Part shown: piece by piece, positions 1-10,757 of the stretch
How positions within the stretch are numbered: the stretch's first letter is position 1
Layout of the letters: each line of letters starts with the position of its first letter
DNA from: Anniella stebbinsi
Taxonomy: Eukaryota > Chordata > Lepidosauria > Squamata > Anniellidae
Reading direction: 5' to 3'
Length of the DNA: 64,000 nucleotides
Assembly: GCA_029215795.1 (NCBI GenBank)
Contig: JARDYH010000003.1
Coordinates: forward strand, 12,971,001 to 13,035,000
Translations under genes and position numbers: made by a program
The notes under the pieces: model-generated
What the model was told of the DNA's origin: nothing
What the model saw: the letters and a program-made list of their open reading frames with translations, nothing else
Databases searched by the model: none

Positions 1-362
1 TACAATCCGCCCCGCACTCTTAGGTCCTCTGGGAAGAACGTACTCAAGCCAGCCAGAACTAGGCTGGCGAGTGTTACCCAGAGGACCTTCTCTTCTATGG
101 CTCCCAGACTATGGAATGGTCTGCCGGAGGAGGTTAGACAAATTGGCAGTCTTCATGAATTCAAGAGAGTCATGAAGACTGTTCTCTTCCGGCAGGCCTA
201 TCCCGATGAATTTTAAATGTTTTAATGATGTGTTTCTTTTGTTTTTAAAATTTTTAACTTTGTGATGCTTGTATTTTGCATTGTGTTCCCCGCCTCGATC
301 CGTAGGGAGATGCGGGTTATAAATAATAATAATAATAATAATTATTATTATTATTATTATTA
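1..362 (+). mobile_element. L2-like LINE 3' end with RT C-terminal remnant
   Basis: The plus strand encodes, around positions 61-216, the C-terminal tail of a LINE reverse-transcriptase protein. The readable motif is APRLWNGLPEEVR followed by a short Fk..lK..LF-type helix and a stop (TAA at 214-216). Such 'R-[LMV]-W-N-x-L-P-x-E-[VI]-R' tails are known from L2/CR1/Rex-type LINEs. Downstream is an AT-rich 3' UTR, then a GC-rich hairpin-like piece near 290-322 and an AAT/ATT simple tail, the usual L2 ending. It is cut by the window edge on the left, so the true 5' extent is unknown. It is a dead, 5'-truncated copy. Confidence 0.75.
324..361. repeat. AAT/ATT microsatellite, self-complementary
   Basis: The LINE tail runs as AAT repeats that switch halfway to ATT repeats, so the two halves are reverse complements. 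It can therefore form a short AT hairpin. It is most simply the target-primed tail of the L2 copy expanded by slippage. Confidence 0.85.
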
Positions 363-699
363 CAGGGTTGGTATACAGATTAATGCTTGTGAAGCACTTT
401 GAACTCTTGAAACTACTATATGAATGTTAAGTATTATTATTTATGGATCATCCAGACTAAAAAAACAAAAAATTGGTTTGCAGGACCCAAAGAAGCAGAA
501 ACATCAAAAATCTGAACCACCAACCAAGGGATGTATAAGGAACTTGACTTTGGAAAAGTGACATGGACTGGAAATACAGAGATAGAGAGAGATCCATCCA
601 AGTATGGAAAATAAGAACATAATTAGCCTAATTATGCACAATCTATTCCAGAAGCATAGTTCCTATCATGCTTTAACCCAGGCCCAGGCCAGGTTGACT
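363..699. other. No feature recognised
   Basis: AT-rich sequence with no coding signal and no repeat family that I recognise. Confidence 0.5.
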
Positions 700-1310
700 C
701 TTTGGGCAAAAACCTTGACATTACAAAGCCCAAAAATATTGTGGGACCCCCTGACCCTAGTGATGCCCTAGGCACCTCTGGCATTTGTGGGGAAGCTACA
801 CTGGACCATTAAACAACGGTGGATCCTGAGGAACCCCCAGACAGGTGCACTGAGGACCATACTTCACCTGTGGGGTCAGAGGCCAAGCATCCACCCAGCC
901 TAAGAACATGCTGACTCCAGAAGGTGGAGGCACAGGCTACCACTGAGAGCCAAAGCATGTGCCTCTAGAAACACCACAAAAGGACTACTTGGGAGTAAAG
1001 GACTCCTTGTGAGTAGGGCACCCCTCACAGGTAGGACCATTTCCAGAAACCTCTGATATACTGCAGCTTGGTTCTGGATGAGAGCCTGAAAGCTCCAGCT
1101 GCTCTCCTGCTAGTTGTTGGAACAACATCTTCTCCCCAGCTTCCACTACCTTGAATCTTGCTTCCTTGAATTTGTTATGGCTTGAACTGATCCCTACATA
1201 CTGTTGATTCCTGATAAGCCCCTGCTTTTGGATTGCTCTTTTGCTGGTCATCGACTTTCTGCCTGCCTGTTCACTTCCCCTGCTTTGAACTGCTTTTTTG
1301 CTGGAGTGAT
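700..1310. repeat. Unclassified interspersed repeat, copy A
   Basis: The block near 965-1050 (a TGGGAGTAAAGGACTCCTTG core followed by a GAGTAGGGCA-like stretch) resembles 54650-54740, and the preceding and following sequence is loosely alike as well. Two diverged copies over 50 kb apart suggest an interspersed family. The later part, rich in CTGCTTTTxxxTTGCTGG-like pyrimidine runs, is reminiscent of an LTR, but I see no LTR ends or primer site. Class unresolved. Confidence 0.4.
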
Positions 1311-2095
1311 GCAAGTATAGTTTGCCCCTTTGCTTGCTGACTCTGCTAAGTGGATTTGCCCCTAATTTGCCATATGGTTGATCCCCAACCTAGCCATAAT
1401 AAGATGACAGTTCCTTAGAACCAGTCTTACTGACAATAACACTTCCAGGAACCACCTAGTAACCGCCCATCTACAATCTAACATAGAGATAACTGTGACC
1501 CTAACTCTGTGTTGATTTGTGATCATTAATGTAAAAAACAGAAAAAGAAAATTGATCTGGGAAATTGTGTAAATCGAATGCAAGCACATGCCCAGCAGCA
1601 ATGTGCGAACATTTTTGGCAGACCCTTGCTCATGCTTGTGGTCACATTCAGGTCTTGGAAGAGAACATGCTTGCATGCTTTGCAAGCAAAAATGCATTTC
1701 TCCTACATCCCTAGTGCTTATTAACCACTGTTTCAAATTACAGGGAATGGCCTGCCAATGCTAGGTGAGTTCTGAATACCCATCAGTTGCATAGACCACA
1801 CAAGGGCAGCAAAACAGCTTCCTCGAAGTAGAAAAAAGAAAGAAAGCTATTCATAAATGAACATGTATTTTAGATGAGGAAACCGGAGGTGCTTGAAAAG
1901 ACTAGCCCTAGAATTAGACACACGTCCCTTTCCAATGTGTCAGTGGAAGTGGACTGGATCGTTTCTGTCAGTCAAGTTATAACAGATCTCGACACCCCTT
2001 TTAGCAGAGAGCCGCTCGAAGGCTGAGCCTGGATGTCTTCTGCAGTGGACAGGATCCAGGAAGGGGAAAAGGAGGAAGCCGGCGAGGGTATTATG
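1311..2095. other. No feature recognised
   Basis: Mixed-composition sequence. The open frame on the minus strand at 1362-1736 has no protein family features and is treated as chance. Confidence 0.5.
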
Positions 2096-2099
2096 TGAA

Positions 2100-2345
2100 G
2101 AGCAGTATTAGTTCCATATTGTTGTTCCACTCAAAGGACACAGTGTGTCATAACAAATTACCATTAATTTGCACCAGCAGTACAGTTAGATTAAGACCGG
2201 CAAGCGATGATGACAAATAGAACTTGCAAGATCGCATAACGAGAGGGCAAGGCAGCATTGCCGGAGCCGCTTCTCTCAATTAGCGGACAAGGCTTTTAAT
2301 GCTTCCATGCACAACCAAAGCAATTTTGATTACTCAGAGCTAAGC
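2100..2345. promoter_or_regulatory. Candidate conserved non-coding element
   Basis: This stretch lacks recognisable repeats and is dense in homeodomain-type cores (ATTAAT, TTAGATTA, CAATTAGC, TTTTAATG, TGATTAC). That is the texture of developmental enhancers. It is inference from composition only; conservation cannot be seen from one sequence. Confidence 0.25.
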
Positions 2346-2985
2346 CTTCATTTAGAAGGATTCAGAAGGCAAAATACAGCTTTCTCCCTGTACTGTCTCT
2401 CCTCCCCCCTTTTTTTAAATGTAATTTCTTTACAGAGAACTGATATATGTGTGCATTTGTAGAGTCACAAAACCCCAAATTCTGGATCCTCTATTCTACT
2501 GGTCTTCAGCTGGTGGGTCATGACCCCACAACAGGGTCATGACTTACCCTAGGGAAAGGTGGGTTGCACTAGCGAAGCCCTGAGCATCTTTCAGAAAAAG
2601 AAGACAAAAGGAAGGTAAAAAACAAGAGAAGGAAGAGAGGAAACAAAAGAGAGATGGAGAAGTCATATTTATGTAACCCTAGGTAGGTATAGTCAAAGTA
2701 CAAATCAGGGATAAAGATGGACTTTGGGTCTAGAAAAGTTAAGAGATGTTTCAGTAGTTCAACCTACTGCCCTAAGGCATGAACAATTCCTGCCTGAATT
2801 TATTCATAATGAAAAGCCTGGAGTGTGAGATTCTACGATCTCCTTTGGTGGCTTACTCTGTTCTTTCATTGGGGGCTGTTCTTATGTGTGGGTTGTTCTT
2901 TTTGCATGCCTAAATGATGTAGGGCAATTGCTGGTTAAGGGATACTGCGAGTAGTAGTCAAACACATCTGGAGGGCACCAGGGAG
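2346..2985. other. No clear feature
   Basis: Contains a short inverted motif (GGGTCATGACCC-like) near 2515-2545 and purine-rich sequence around 2590-2660. Nothing is classifiable. Confidence 0.45.
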
Positions 2986-3011
2986 ATTATATATATATAT
3001 ATATATATATG
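2986..3011. repeat. (AT)n microsatellite
   Basis: Uninterrupted AT dinucleotide run of about 12 units. Confidence 0.9.
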
Positions 3012-3029
3012 AATTTTGTTTCTTTTTGC

Positions 3030-3330
3030 AAAACATTTGATAAGCCCCATTCACAACCCAGAATGCAAAAGTGAACATGGATGTATTTTAGGGGGAAAAT
3101 GTTCACATGTTTCCAAACTTGTGGGCCTGTTCAAAAATGCAAAAGTTTTGAAAGAAATGCATTTTAAAATGTGCATTTTTTTTTTTTAAAAAGGATGCAT
3201 TTCCATGCTTCAATGAATGGGGGAAGTGCACATCTGAAATATGCATTTTCCCATCTGAAAAAAAAAGACACATTCAGGAATCTAAGCAAGGCAAATCAAG
3301 CTTCAAGGATGAATTCAGGGAACTTCAATG
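3030..3330. repeat. GCATTT-type degenerate repeat family, copy 1
   Basis: Many spaced copies of TGCATTT / AAATGCA and related words, ending in a segment with AATCAAGCTTCAAGGATGAA and GGGAACTTCAATGAG. A similar ending (AAGCTTC...GAATTCA...GCAAG) recurs at 40380-40440 and 63150-63200, so this is an interspersed family with an AT-rich, ATGCA-rich body. Class unknown; no coding content. Confidence 0.55.
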
Positions 3331-3859
3331 AGCACAAACATTGCAGGTTTGCCCATTGCAAGGCACAAGGTTGGAGAAGTATAGTTAAAAGTATAGTTTG
3401 GGGAGCATTGGTGCACTGTGATATACTTTCAGATGTTCTCTGATACCATGGCGAAAATAATGGAAAATGTTTACAGATGTTTGGACAAATGATTACATTG
3501 TTGACCAACTTATTATCCAGAGCACCCTTGCAAAATGACAGAGCATGCACAAATGTAAACAACCAGTTCCCAATCCACTTTAAAAGCCAAATTGGGATGG
3601 AAGTCTACAAAACAGCCTCGGCTTGAATGATAACGAAAGATGGCTTTGAAGTTGCAACTAAACTGCATTCTCTTTTCCCTCTGCCATCGCTTGTGAAAAC
3701 TCTGCAAAATTGGTCAACTGGCTATTAGTCCACAATTCTGTATGTTCAAATAGCTTTCTGTTATTTTTATTATGAAGGAGGAAATTTCAAAATATGCTGA
3801 CATTTAAAAATTGGCCATAGGGCAAAAGTGAAAGCACCTTCATAAAAGAAGTAAAATAT
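3331..3859. other. No feature recognised
   Basis: AT-rich unique-looking sequence. The last 8 bases (3852-3859) are the left target duplication of the next element. Confidence 0.5.
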
Positions 3860-4053
3860 TAAGACTGTGCACGGATCCCGATTCGGATCCCGATTCCAGA
3901 TCAGATCAGGCTGGTTAGAGTGCCACATTTGCCGGTTGCGGTGGGTGACATCAACATTCGACATGAGTGGGAAATGCGGCGGCACACAGAGAGGAGAGAG
4001 GTCGACGGCAGGACGATACGGAGGAGGCAGCAGGTAAGTAGGGAGAAGGAGGG

Positions 4054-4095
<42 letters not shown>

Positions 4096-4225
4096 AGGGA
4101 GAGCAGGACAGAGTGCTGTGCATGGATCAGATCAGATCCAGATCCAGATCCGAGTCAGATCGGGCCCGATCTGGACCTGGTAGATCAGGATCCAGATTGG
4201 ATTGGGGGGTCCATGCACAGCCCTA
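3860..4225. mobile_element. hAT-like non-autonomous element, GGATCGG group, 366 bp
   Basis: Termini are inverted (left TAAGACTGTGCACGGATCC, right GGTCCATGCACAGCCCTA) and flanked by an exact 8-bp duplication TAAAATAT (3852-3859 and 4226-4233). Eight-base duplications plus TAGGG-type ends identify the hAT superfamily. The interior has repeated GATCCAGATC / GATCAGATC words, a perfect splice-donor-like CAGGTAAGT at 4030-4038, and a GA microsatellite (about 4059-4094). No transposase is encoded, so it must have moved in trans. Confidence 0.88.
4057..4094. repeat. (GA)n microsatellite inside the hAT element
   Basis: A run of AG dinucleotides in the middle of the 3860-4225 element, presumably grown after insertion. 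Confidence 0.9.
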
Positions 4226-4233
4226 TAAAATAT

Positions 4234-4913
4234 GTGTTTAATAACTCTGTTCATGCTGAGCCAGAATTTTAAATAATGTGTATTCCGTGTAGGTGTTCTG
4301 AAGCTGAGATATCAGAGTGGTACTACATGTATCTTGTTTTGTGTTTTCTGACACACCCAAGAAATTAGATTATTGTAGGACTTATTGCAATACCACACAC
4401 ATGTGAAAAAAATGCACATCATCTTAGAATCTGGTACGGAATTCTGCATTTGAAGAATTTCTGCTTTTATTATCTTATTCTTTTTTCAAAAAATGATATT
4501 TTTAGCCTTCATGGAAAGGCAATAAAGGTAAATTTACACTGAACTGTGAGGGAATAATGTGTCAGTTCACTCTTGACAAAATGGATGTTGACATTGTAAA
4601 TGTCTGAAAACCACTGAATGTCGGCCTGTCTTCACTTCTCTTTCCCAGCCTCTCTCTTCCCTCACACCTCTCTCCAACACACATCTTCAAATTAACCTGT
4701 ACAATCATGAGCTCAGGCCTGGTGTCAAGGGTCAGCATTGTTGGAAAACTGTCAAGGCCCGCAGAGCACTTGGGGGCCCAATTCCTGGAGTCCCCTATCG
4801 CTGGTGCTCCTCCTTCTTGCTGTTGTTGCCTATTCACCTGCTCTTTCTTAATGAGCAATAGGAAAAGGAGCAATAACCTCTGTAACCTCTGCACGCCTTG
4901 GATTAAATCCAAC
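4234..4913. other. No feature recognised
   Basis: Mixed sequence without recognised repeats. The 145-residue minus-strand open frame at 4562-4999 has no family features and overlaps the CR1 fragment downstream, so I treat it as chance. Confidence 0.5.
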
Positions 4914-5035
4914 ATGGAATCATAGACTAGTAGAGTTGGAAGGGGCCTATAAGGCCATCCAGTCCAAGCCCCTGTTCCATGCAACAGACTTCCACCCATG
5001 CAACAGGATTATCCCTTGTTCTGCTCCCAACTAAT
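4914..5035 (-). mobile_element. CR1 LINE 3' end, antisense
   Basis: The words AATCATAGACTAGTAGAGTT and GGAAGGGGCCTATAAGGCCA followed by CCAGTCCAAGCCCCTGTTCC are the reverse complement of the classic CR1 3' end (8-bp ATTCTATG-like terminal unit). It is a short 5'-truncated fragment without coding capacity. Confidence 0.8.
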
Positions 5036-6082
5036 GTCTCTTATGTGCCCCCCCAAACCTGCTACAGAGGGTCTACAGAGGAAGGGGTGGCTGCAGGTGA
5101 AAGGAGAAAATCATTCTGCCCATGGTTTCTCTTCTTCCGGTTGACAGACAGGATTTCCCCCCACACACACACACCTCTCTCTCTCTGGGAGGTGGTGCCA
5201 ATTGTTCCAAGAAGGAGAGGAAAGTGAATGGGCCATGGTGCAGCAGGAAGGACAAGGAGGTGGCCCCATCCTGGGAGGAAGCCCCACTGAGAGGGTTTCC
5301 CCAAACCTGGAACCACCAATGCTTGAAGGCCAGAGACCTACTTTCTGGAGGCAGAGTGAACATTGAGATCATCAGGAGGATTTTGTCAGGACAGGAGTGT
5401 GCAGATGATGGAAGTGTGGCTTGGAATGAACTCATATGAAAGCTATGGGCTTCACCTTGTTCATACCTGGATTAGAGCCCATTGCATCATAATTGCCCTC
5501 TTGATTCAGTTGATGACAAGAAAACCGGAAAGTTGGACACTGAGGTTTCTATACACATGGAAGCCAAAATGTGCACGGCAATTCACCAACACATCCTATA
5601 CGCTGCATATACATGGCATACAGCAGGCTCTCCCACATCACTAAGAAGGGCAGCGACTCCACCTAACAAATGTAACTTTAACAACAGTAAAACAACCTAA
5701 TAGCTTAGCATGCCAGGGGGTTAATGTGGCAGACCATTTAACGCTGAGCTAAGTAGCCCCAGTTTGCTTCTCAATGCCAAGTGTCGAACTGAGAATTGCA
5801 ATTGCAGGAGTGGTTCCTAATTCATTAGTTAAAGGGGGTCATTGCTCATGGGGTGGGGGGGAGAAGAAAAGGGGGAAATAGCAGGAAACTCAGAGAAACT
5901 CAAAGTCAGAACAAGGTTGCGCTCTTTTGGTTTGCCGTGTTTAGCCACAAAGCTCCACAGGTGGGAAAGAGGCAATGTGTGTTCTTCACACTGATGCTGG
6001 TTGATCTGTAGCCCAGATATGAGGCTAGGTGGGAAGGGAGGGTATTAAAATCCGTTTGAATATGCACCAGGCTCGTTGTTTT
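5036..6082. other. No repeat or gene recognised
   Basis: Holds a small CA tract (about 5160-5173) and a G/A-rich tract (about 5848-5880). Overlapping open frames at 5062-5439 on both strands mirror each other around the CA/CT tract and look like chance frames. Confidence 0.5.
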
Positions 6083-6827
6083 CTACTTTACGTCAGTATA
6101 CTTCTTTTTTGGATTAGTTAATATGTGTGTACAGCTATATAATCATTATTGTGTAGTTGTGATGGCTGAAATTTGAGGAGTTTGATTAGGGTAGGATTTC
6201 TAGCAGGGGTCAAAATGCCCCCCCCCCCCAACACAAAATAACATAAAAACAGTGCATCCAGACTTAGTCATGCTTAGAGCAGACCCATTTAAATCAATGG
6301 CATTTAAATTCATCACAAGTAACTCAAGTCTGACTGACCTCAATGGGTCTACTCTAAGTATGATTAAGGCTTGATTTAACCCACTGAGGTCAGTCGGACT
6401 TGAGTTACTCATGATGAATTCAAATGTCATTGATTTAAATAGGTCTGCTCTAAGCATGACTAAGGCCATTTCAACACCATAGGGGTGTAGAGAGAGGGAG
6501 GGAGGGCGATTCCAGAAGTATCTAATACACACCATTGGTGCACAGGGAGGGAAGGAGGGCTATCCCAGAAGTACCCAATACACACCATCAGCGCACAGGG
6601 ATCAGACTGGAGCCATCCCAGGCGAACAGCCTGGTGTGGAAAGGGCCTAAGTCTGGATGCACTTAGGCCCCACTTTTATAGTGGGGGGGGGGCGTATTTT
6701 GACCCCAGCTAGAAATCCTACCCTAATCAAACTCCTCAAATTTCAGGCCTCACAACTACATAATGATTATATAGCTATACATACATATTAACTAATTCAA
6801 AAAGGAGCACACTGATGTAAATACACA
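6083..6827. mobile_element. Large nested palindrome (fold-back element), about 745 bp
   Basis: The outer arms, about 6083-6230 and 6680-6827, are reverse complements at roughly nine in ten positions by eye. Key words are GATTAGTTAATATG, GAGGAGTTTGATTAGGGTAG and TTTCTAGC on the left, mirrored on the right, and the arms end in a C run facing a G run. The spacer is itself folded: GTGCATCCAGACTTAG (about 6253) pairs with CTAAGTCTGGATGCAC (about 6646), and a third pair of ~88-bp arms lies at about 6263-6350 and 6380-6467. The ends are not sharply defined and I found no target duplication. A fold-back DNA transposon is the simplest reading. Confidence 0.75.
6512..6600. repeat. Direct duplication of ~53 bp
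   Basis: CCAGAAGTA..AATACACACCA..GCACAGGGA occurs twice with a 53-bp offset (6512 and 6565). It lies inside the spacer of the large palindrome and is asymmetric, breaking the fold there. Confidence 0.7.
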
Positions 6828-7009
6828 CAAATTAAAGCAAGGGAAGAGAGGGGAAAATATACTTTTGGAGAAAAGGTAAAGGGGTATGGAAGCATGAAGG
6901 TGAACAGGATGACCTGTGGGCCAGGATACTGCTTTTAGAATTTTACCTTTGATACCTGTTAGTAAACTGTTGCAATATTAGGTCATAAGTCTTAGGGGAC
7001 CGCATCTAT

Positions 7010-8200
7010 CACATGATATTTTTCATCCTCAATTCTATTTTTAACCTGGGCACTAATGTCACACCATGCTCATCACTGGTTAGGCTCGCTAAAAATCAAT
7101 ATGCAAATAAAAGCATATATATCCAAACACCTCGCTGTCATCCGAGCACATTTCCAACCCCCTTTTCCAGTTGTCACAATGGGAAGCAAGAAACTGGGTA
7201 GGGGGGAGGTGGAGAGAGAAGAAAAGAATAGACCCCAAATGGGCTTCAGCAGAATACAACATTTCAATTAGACCTCAGCAAAGGGGAAGGCATTCTTCCC
7301 GTACATTAACCCCCGAAACAAGCGATTTCTCTAATTCCTGCCATCACTCAGACTGGCCTTGAATTACCTCCTGATAGGCCTCCCCTGCGCTTGCAGATGA
7401 GAGAGTGTAATGGGGATCTGTTAATTAACTAGAAGCAAAGTTGCACGGTGGGGATCAAACACTGGATGCGTCCTAAAACTCCCACAGAGAAGATGAAATG
7501 CAGCGCAAACTTTAAAGACTTCCCGTCATTAGCCAAGACCTTGGCTGCTCCTGGCCCAGACCCCTCCTGTTCCCCGAGAACAATGAGGACAATGATGGCA
7601 GAAATGAAATGGTGCAGCAAGGGAACAAAAGGATTAGCTATTTACCCACAGAGAATGAAAGGGAAGCCGGGACAAGGATTGGCAGGAGGGGAGGGGAGAA
7701 AGACGCTTGCTCCTCCGATGGTGCCTGTCTACTTTTAATTAATTTATGGCTGCCAAGGACCTGCGCGCCAAGCATGCTCGGAAAGGCATTGTGTCGGGAG
7801 CACAGTGCTAATGCCATGTAACATCTACTGTTTACTCCTAGGCAGAATAACAAAGCCACTAGGGGCAGGGGAGGGAAGGAGGTCAGTAGCTGAGGAAGGA
7901 GAGATGTTTTCTTTCGGAAAGGAATGGAAGGAAAAGACCCAGAGGTCACGGTGATCTTGCCCTCCAAGGGACCAATTCCTCTTTGGAAACATGTATCACC
8001 CCTTCCTGCAAACCCCCCACTCAGCAAGGAAACAGCTTTTCAGATATATGGAGCCACGTTAGGCAAAGCGCCCCACATCGCTGCAGCTGTACGTTACGAT
8101 TCCTACGGCATTCGTCAGCTTCCTTTCGCCCATAAAAAGAAGGCCATTTCATACAGGCCCCGATTCATGTTTTGGACTGAGATGTGCGACTCACCAAGCA
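7010..8200. promoter_or_regulatory. Repeat-poor block, candidate regulatory region
   Basis: For about 1.2 kb I see no interspersed repeat. Several stretches have enhancer-like words: AATATGCAAATAAAA (octamer-type, about 7098), TTAATTAACTAG (about 7420), TTTTAATTAATTTATGGC (about 7733), and a run of balanced-composition sequence at 7490-7570 and 7740-7830. Open frames here (for example 7638-8027 minus, 7924-8316 plus) show no protein features. Assignment as conserved non-coding sequence is inference. Confidence 0.3.
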
Positions 8201-9119
8201 GCAGCCCGTGCGTTCTGCAGCGCATTCAGATTGGTTTGAAGCCGCTGATGACATGTGGGGTGGGGGGAAAGTCACTCATGTCCTGGTGGACTGAAAATCA
8301 ATTCCTGGCGGATTGAAAACCAGTTCCCCAGTCTATGATGTCTCGCCAGTTTTGGGTCCTGCAAATTGGCTTGGAAGTCTCCTTCACAGTGCCCTGGCAT
8401 TGAAATAGTACATGAGGTGGGACATAGAAGCAATCCCCACCCCTACAACATTACCCATTTATTTCCCATGATGGACATATTATGCCTATTCATGGTGGCA
8501 ACTATGACGGCATAGCCCCGGTTCATAGTAATTGCTCTATGAGAATAGAGGGAGAGCACAAATGTACAAGCATTTACACAGGCCCATCAGGCACTGTGGG
8601 TCTTGCAGGCCAGGTACAGAATCCCCTTGTTCCTGCTCCCTATTCCTGGGGCTGCTGATTGGAGGAAGGAACTGCCGATGGTTCAAGCCAAGATTCCGAT
8701 ATTAGAATCTTCTTCCTTTGAAATCAGGTGATCTATGAGGGCCAATGCCAGGCGACTTGCCTACTAATAAGTTCCAGGATCTATTGTGCTCCCTCAGCCT
8801 GGGTGATTGTTGCTAAAAGAAGCCACTGGGGTCTCCTTAGGGTTGTCACTTACACATTGCCAAAAAAGAGAGGAAATGCATCACCAAAAAATGGGGGAAC
8901 TGGGCAAAAGAGAACATCTATTTGCAAAACATTTTCACGTGTTAATTTATATGCATAGATGCAAATTTAGAAATAATACGTACAACTTAAATAGAAATAG
9001 AGGACCTCACCATAGTGGAGAAGGTGACTAAGTGACCTGCCCAGCTGTTCAGTCTGCTGTCCATGTGCTAACTATTGTTGATCAACTTCAAGGCCCCGGG
9101 TCTCCCATTTGATGGTTCT
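8201..9119. other. No feature recognised
   Basis: Unique-looking sequence. A short near-duplicate phrase (CCTGGTGGACTGAAAATCA, then CCTGGCGGATTGAAAACCA) occurs at about 8282 and 8305. Confidence 0.45.
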
Positions 9120-9225
9120 TTATCATTCAGCTGGATTTGGACTGGGTGGCCCTTCAAATTGTGGTCACCTTCAAATAGTGGACTGTCCTCTGTAAAGTAA
9201 GACACCTGGCCACCACAGATTTCAT
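9120..9225. repeat. Interspersed repeat, GGACTGTCCTCTG family, fragment
   Basis: The phrase CCTTCAAATAGTGGACTGTCC and a preceding GGTGGCC..TTCAAATTGTGG resemble 45650-45720 and 58330-58430. Three copies define a family. Its GTGGCCATATGTCCTC-like ends in the other copies suggest a DNA transposon, which is not proven. Confidence 0.45.
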
Positions 9226-9461
9226 ACAATGGGATCCACAGGAGCCTCTCCAGACAAGAATGAGCACGCACATATTATTCTTAAAGGGGTCATTTGTACT
9301 AGCACAATCCAATGCCAACAGCAGAAGTTCCAACTCAACTCACCGGAGAGGTCATGTCCACACTGTGGAGAAGAGCAGCAGCCATTTTCTCCATTTGTTT
9401 TCTTTAATTTTGACCAAGTCAGGGGAGATGTGTGCCCCAGCATTAGAGTGGGGCCAGCACA

Positions 9462-9690
9462 TGGGGCTAGTGGAGGCTAGTGGATCCTATTTCAGTTTGG
9501 ATGAGTGGGGTGAACCTGCTCAGTGTTTCAGTCAGAACCCGCCAGACCTCTGAAGGAGCCATCCAAGGTGCTGAACCCATTTGAGGGAGAGGCTTCAGCA
9601 CTTTGGATAGCTCCTTTAGAGTTTTGACTGGAAACCCAGAGTGGATGTGGGTTATCCAGTGGGTGGAAACTCAGGAACACAGGGCAGGGG
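9462..9690. mobile_element. Fold-back element, GGAGGCTGG family, copy 1
   Basis: The central arms GGAGCCATCCAAGGTGCTGA (about 9554) and TCAGCACTTTGGATAGCTCC (about 9596) are inverted. The outer arms carry CAGTCAGAACCC...CTCTGAAGG mirrored by CTTTAGAGTTTTGACTGGAA. The same design is found at 60523-60741, and half of it at about 30301-30420. This is a non-autonomous fold-back repeat without coding capacity. Confidence 0.7.
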
Positions 9691-10749
9691 GCAGGCCTGA
9701 GAAAGGGACTGGTCACTAGCACTGTGTTTTTTCCTGGCTGGATAGTCTGCGCTCCCTCTCGTCCTGTCTAGCTTTCTTGATTTCGCCTGGCAGCAGCAGT
9801 CCTATGGTCTCATGAGCTAATCAACCTCCAATGCAGCATCATATAGACACACACACCCTGGAGTGTGCTACCCCCAGTGATTTCAGCCCCACACTCTAGT
9901 GGCTGGTCTCAAAGCCCCAGTCAGTTGTTGGGGGGGGGGGTTGCCTGGCTGTGAGAAAGAAGCAACACTGTGACGGTGCCATGACATTCATGCAGGGTTG
10001 GGACTGAGCCAAACCAGCATAAATTAGGCCTCATTCAGATTCCACCCCCTTCTTGCCATTGCCAGCTGCTGCCCCCTGCTGCCTCCCTGAATGAGACTCC
10101 TCTTTTCAATGGCGACAAGATGGAGAAAAGAGCAGTGGCAGCAAGAGCTAGAAGCCAAGACTCCCTATGGAGCAAGCGAGGAGTACTCACAGGCCCAAAG
10201 TTGGCAGGGTTGAGGGGTAACTGACAGCAGCATATAGCCACTAACCAAACCGAAACCCGTATCCACCCCACAGAGCAGCCAAGTACTTCCCTACATTTCT
10301 TCCAAAAAGAAAAATGCAGCAATGTGGGTTAAGTCTCCGTGATCATGAATGGGACATTTACTCATTGCTTCCTAGCAGATGACTCTCTCAACCCTGATCT
10401 GCACTGGATAACCCAGACTGTTTCTGAGTCAGCGAGTCACAACACATCCTCGTCCTCTCTCCCACTGGAGGTTCTAGTCTGCAGTCTAGCTGAAGGTCAC
10501 GATGGTTTTGAAAGGGTCCTACAAAAGGATGCTTAAAACCCTGATTTTGGAAGCAAGCCCCATTGATTTCGGCATAGAATTTCATCGCAATCAGGAATTA
10601 CAGTCTGAAATTGTACATTTGTTATTTAATAGAGCAACCAAACCTGGGAAACACACCCAAACATGGGAAGAGACTATTAAAGCAGAAGTCTTTTGCAGAA
10701 ATCTGTCCTATGATCGGATAATATTGTGTGGATTAGCAGTTTTTACGAC
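9691..10749. other. No feature recognised
   Basis: Mixed sequence with a G run (about 9931-9940). The minus-strand frame at 10035-10322 has no recognisable domain. The last base begins the target duplication of the next element. Confidence 0.5.
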
Positions 10750-10757
10750 ATAGTTAA

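Noticed and set aside
4562..5439. Overlapping frames on both strands
   Set aside because: They span a CR1 fragment and a CA/CT tract and show no family features.
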